A DNA stretch of 15,524 nt. Origin: Leucobacter sp. UBA1945. Lineage in GTDB: Bacteria; Actinomycetota; Actinomycetes; Actinomycetales; Microbacteriaceae. Of this stretch, positions 13,479-15,524 are shown piece by piece; position 1 is the stretch's first letter; every line of letters begins with the position of its first letter. The notes beneath the pieces are model-generated. The model worked only from the letters and a program-made list of their open reading frames with translations, did no database searches and was not told the DNA's origin. The stretch covers positions 1,184 to 16,707 of the forward strand of contig DDEV01000001.1 in NCBI GenBank assembly GCA_002336855.1, written 5' to 3'. Both the position numbers and the translations under genes were made by a program.

Positions 13479-14461
13479 TGCGTTGCTCCCTGCTGCTTCG
13501 TCGAGAATGAAACGGGCGAGTTCGACCCGTCGGTCGGCACGAATACCCGCAAAGCACCCGGCAGCATGTCGATGTGCACCGACTCGGTGCCGACACGCTC
13601 GCCGTCTGCGTAGACGATCAGGCCGGGCGCCGAAATCTCGACGCGCTCGCAGCGGCGAGTCAAGACCTCAGGCCGACTCGTGTGCGCCGCGCGCAGCAGC
13701 AGCGGAAACAGCCGCAGCAACTGTAATCTGCCGAGCGGGCCGACAAGCGTCAGGTCGAAGCGCCCGTCACCGGGGTCGGCGCCCGGGCACATCGGCATGC
13801 CGCCACCATAGCTTCGCGTGTTGCCCACGGCGGCGAGAATGCCGGGTCGTGCCTCACGCGCCTCGCCGTCGACACTCACGTCGAAGCTCAGTGGGAGCAG
13901 TTTCACGAGCTCGATCACCAGGGCGAGGTAGTAGCGCAGCGCACCCTTCGGCCATTTCAGGCGGTTGGTACGCTCGCTCACGAGGGCATCGAAGCCGAGA
14001 GCCGCAACGGTGAGAAACTTCGCCTCGCCGTCAGGGCACCGAGCCCGGCCAACATCGATGTGGCGAATGTCGCCGTGAAGCGCCAGCTCGGCCGCGGCTG
14101 CCGCGGCGTCTGGCCCTTCAAAGGGCAGGCCGAGCGCGCGCGCAAAGTCGTTGCCCGTGCCCGCAGGCACGAGCGCGATCGGCACGTTCGCGTGCGCGAC
14201 CTCCTCGAGCAGCGAGGCCAGCGTGCCGTCGCCACCGACCACGACGAGCGCGTCTGGGCGCTCGCTCACTGCGCTCGCCGCGTGGTCACGGGTGCTCTTC
14301 GCCGAGTCTCCCTCGCGCACCAGCACCTCGGCGCCGAGCTCGCGCAAGCGGCGCACCGCAGCCTCTGCCGCGTCTGCACCCCTGCCTTTTCCCGACGCGG
14401 GGTTCACGAGCACGGTGACGCGCGGCGCGCGAGCGTCGCCCGCACCGCGCTGCTCAGCCAA
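13475..14461 (-). CDS. Diacylglycerol kinase-family lipid kinase
   Basis: The 328-aa protein matches the DagK/YegS/sphingosine-kinase fold. VLVNPASGKGRG (17-28), the nucleotide-binding VVVGGDGTLASLLEE with GGDGT at 76-80, VPAGTGNDFARALG (GTGND 101-105) and YADGE (284-288) are in the usual order. It probably phosphorylates diacylglycerol or a related lipid at the membrane face. The start is TTG at 14461; no ATG or GTG lies in frame before the first beta strand. It overlaps the upstream oxidase gene by 8 bp (stop at 14456-14454), so translation is likely coupled, with GGGG 6 nt before the TTG. It overlaps the GMC gene downstream by 4 bp. Length is normal for the family (about 300-330). Confidence 0.9.
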   Translation of the reverse strand: MAEQRGAGDARAPRVTVLVNPASGKGRGADAAEAAVRRLRELGAEVLVREGDSAKSTRDHAASAVSERPDALVVVGGDGTLASLLEEVAHANVPIALVPAGTGNDFARALGLPFEGPDAAAAAAELALHGDIRHIDVGRARCPDGEAKFLTVAALGFDALVSERTNRLKWPKGALRYYLALVIELVKLLPLSFDVSVDGEAREARPGILAAVGNTRSYGGGMPMCPGADPGDGRFDLTLVGPLGRLQLLRLFPLLLRAAHTSRPEVLTRRCERVEISAPGLIVYADGERVGTESVHIDMLPGALRVFVPTDGSNSPVSFSTKQQGATQ

Positions 14462-15524
14462 GCAGCGCCCCGGGGTTCATGATGCCCGTGGGGTCGAGCT
14501 CTGCTTTAAGCGCGCGCAGCATTCGCATGCCGTTGTGTCCGATCTCTCGTTCGAGCCACGGCGCGTGGTCTCGCCCGACTCCGTGGTGGTGACTGAGCGT
14601 ACCACCGCCGGCGACGATCGCGTCGTTGACGCCCGCCTTCACCGCAGCCCAGACGCCCTGCTGGTCACCCTTGATACCCGCGACGATCGTGAAGTAGAGC
14701 GCCGCACCCGTCGGGTAGATGTGCGAGACGTGACAGAGCACGAGCGACTTCGCGCCGCGCGACGCAAAACCGCCCTCGATCGCCTCGGTCACCGAACGCT
14801 TCAGCGCCTCGAGGTTCGCCCACGTCGTCGCGGTCTCGAGGGTTTCGCAGAAGACGCCGTGATCGAGCAGCGAATCGCGCAGGTAGGGCGCGCCGAAGCG
14901 CCCCTTGATCCACGACTCCGCGGGCTCAGAACCCGCCGAGGTGCCGCCTGCGGCGCGCATGACGGCCGCGGTGCGCGCCTGCCTGGCCTCGACGTCTGCG
15001 GCCTCACCCTCGAATACCGTTACCGCACTGCACCCGCCCGAGATGGCCTTGCCGATGCGGCCGTGCTGCGCGAGGCTGACGCCCGTCTCGGCCTCGTCAG
15101 AGAGCCGAATGACCGTTGGGCCGGTGCCCAGTTGGGTCACCTGGCGCAGCGCGGCGGCGCCAGACGCGAAGTCTGGAAACGTCCAGGCTTCACAGCTTCG
15201 CACCTCAGCGATGCGATGCACCCGCAGGGTGAGCTCGGTGATCACACCGAAGATGCCCTCGGAGCCGATGAACATGCGCATGAGGTCGGGGCCGACCGAG
15301 GTGCCGGGAGCAACACCGAGCGAGAGGTCACCCGTTGGCGTCGCGACGCGCATGCCGAGCACCATGGTGTCGAATCGCCCGTTGCCCGCCGAGTTCTGGC
15401 CCGAGGATCGCGCGGCGGCGAAGCCTCCGAGCGTGGCATAGAGAAAGCTCTGCGGAAAGTGCCCGAGCTCGAAACCGCGAGCCGCCAGCAGACGCTCGGC
15501 CTCGGGCCCGGTCGTGCCCGCCGC
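14454..15524 (-). CDS. FAD-linked oxidase, alkyldihydroxyacetonephosphate synthase-like (partial, 5' end beyond window)
   Basis: 356 codons and the stop are present; the N-terminus lies past the right edge. From the edge the protein reads GPEAERLLAARGFELGHFPQS, then TLGGFAAARSSGQNSAGNGRFDTMVLGMRV, the FAD-binding PP-loop region of the AGPS-like branch of the VAO flavoprotein family. FIGSEGIFGVITELTL follows, then a C-terminal domain with GGTLSHHHGVGRDHAPWLEREIG and the terminal ALKAELDPTGIMNPGALLG. Eukaryotic AGPS swaps the acyl chain of acyl-DHAP for a fatty alcohol to make ether lipids, and the HHHGVG block is typical of it. A D-lactate or glycolate dehydrogenase-type oxidase is the alternative. 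It is the first visible gene of an overlapping operon with the lipid kinase and the GMC oxidoreductase. Confidence 0.88.
   Translation of the reverse strand, partial: AAGTTGPEAERLLAARGFELGHFPQSFLYATLGGFAAARSSGQNSAGNGRFDTMVLGMRVATPTGDLSLGVAPGTSVGPDLMRMFIGSEGIFGVITELTLRVHRIAEVRSCEAWTFPDFASGAAALRQVTQLGTGPTVIRLSDEAETGVSLAQHGRIGKAISGGCSAVTVFEGEAADVEARQARTAAVMRAAGGTSAGSEPAESWIKGRFGAPYLRDSLLDHGVFCETLETATTWANLEALKRSVTEAIEGGFASRGAKSLVLCHVSHIYPTGAALYFTIVAGIKGDQQGVWAAVKAGVNDAIVAGGGTLSHHHGVGRDHAPWLEREIGHNGMRMLRALKAELDPTGIMNPGALLG

Overview
The window is G+C-rich, tightly packed DNA from an actinobacterium. GTG and TTG starts, TANNNT -10 hexamers a few bases before start codons, and the protein style suggest the Microbacteriaceae (Leucobacter-like). 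That placement is inference; no marker gene fixes the genus. Both ends cut through a gene. No stretch over 300 bases lacks a gene; the largest spaces are the tRNA region (3724-4021) and 6219-6385.

Left part (1-4825), housekeeping. Branched-chain amino acid genes ilvD (3050-1356) and ilvB (1260 to the edge, 3' end missing) are read leftward. Upstream lies a divergent pair of small membrane-protein genes (76 and 84 aa) of unknown role, then tRNA-Lys(CTT) with a strong terminator, then hisN, an inositol-monophosphatase-family histidinol-phosphate phosphatase.

Middle part (4852-11779), accessory metabolism and regulation. A MarR-type regulator (leftward) and an IclR-type regulator (rightward) diverge. 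After the IclR gene come a second thiamine-diphosphate enzyme (acetolactate synthase-like), a convergent TetR-type regulator, and an amidase-permease pair (amidase signature hydrolase and APC transporter with a GTGA overlap). The tetR-amidase intergenic region holds a 23-bp near-palindrome made of four GTAC blocks, a likely TetR operator. A second inverted repeat (TATACG-N10-CGTATA) lies on the promoter of the ThDP-enzyme gene. A reasonable inference is import of an amide, its hydrolysis, and ThDP-dependent processing of a 2-oxo acid under IclR/TetR control; the substrate cannot be read from sequence.

Right part (11838-15524), a leftward operon of three overlapping genes: an alkyl-DHAP-synthase-like flavin oxidase (5' end missing), a diacylglycerol-kinase-family lipid kinase with a TTG start, and a ChoD-like GMC oxidoreductase with a C-x2-C-x2-C-x3-C cysteine cluster. 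Together they look like a lipid, possibly ether-lipid or sterol, module. A long hairpin separates it from the convergent permease gene.

Nothing here is clearly a new defence or mobile system. No CRISPR, insertion sequence, integrase or rRNA was seen. The best leads are the two-regulator catabolic cluster with its operators and the three-gene lipid operon.
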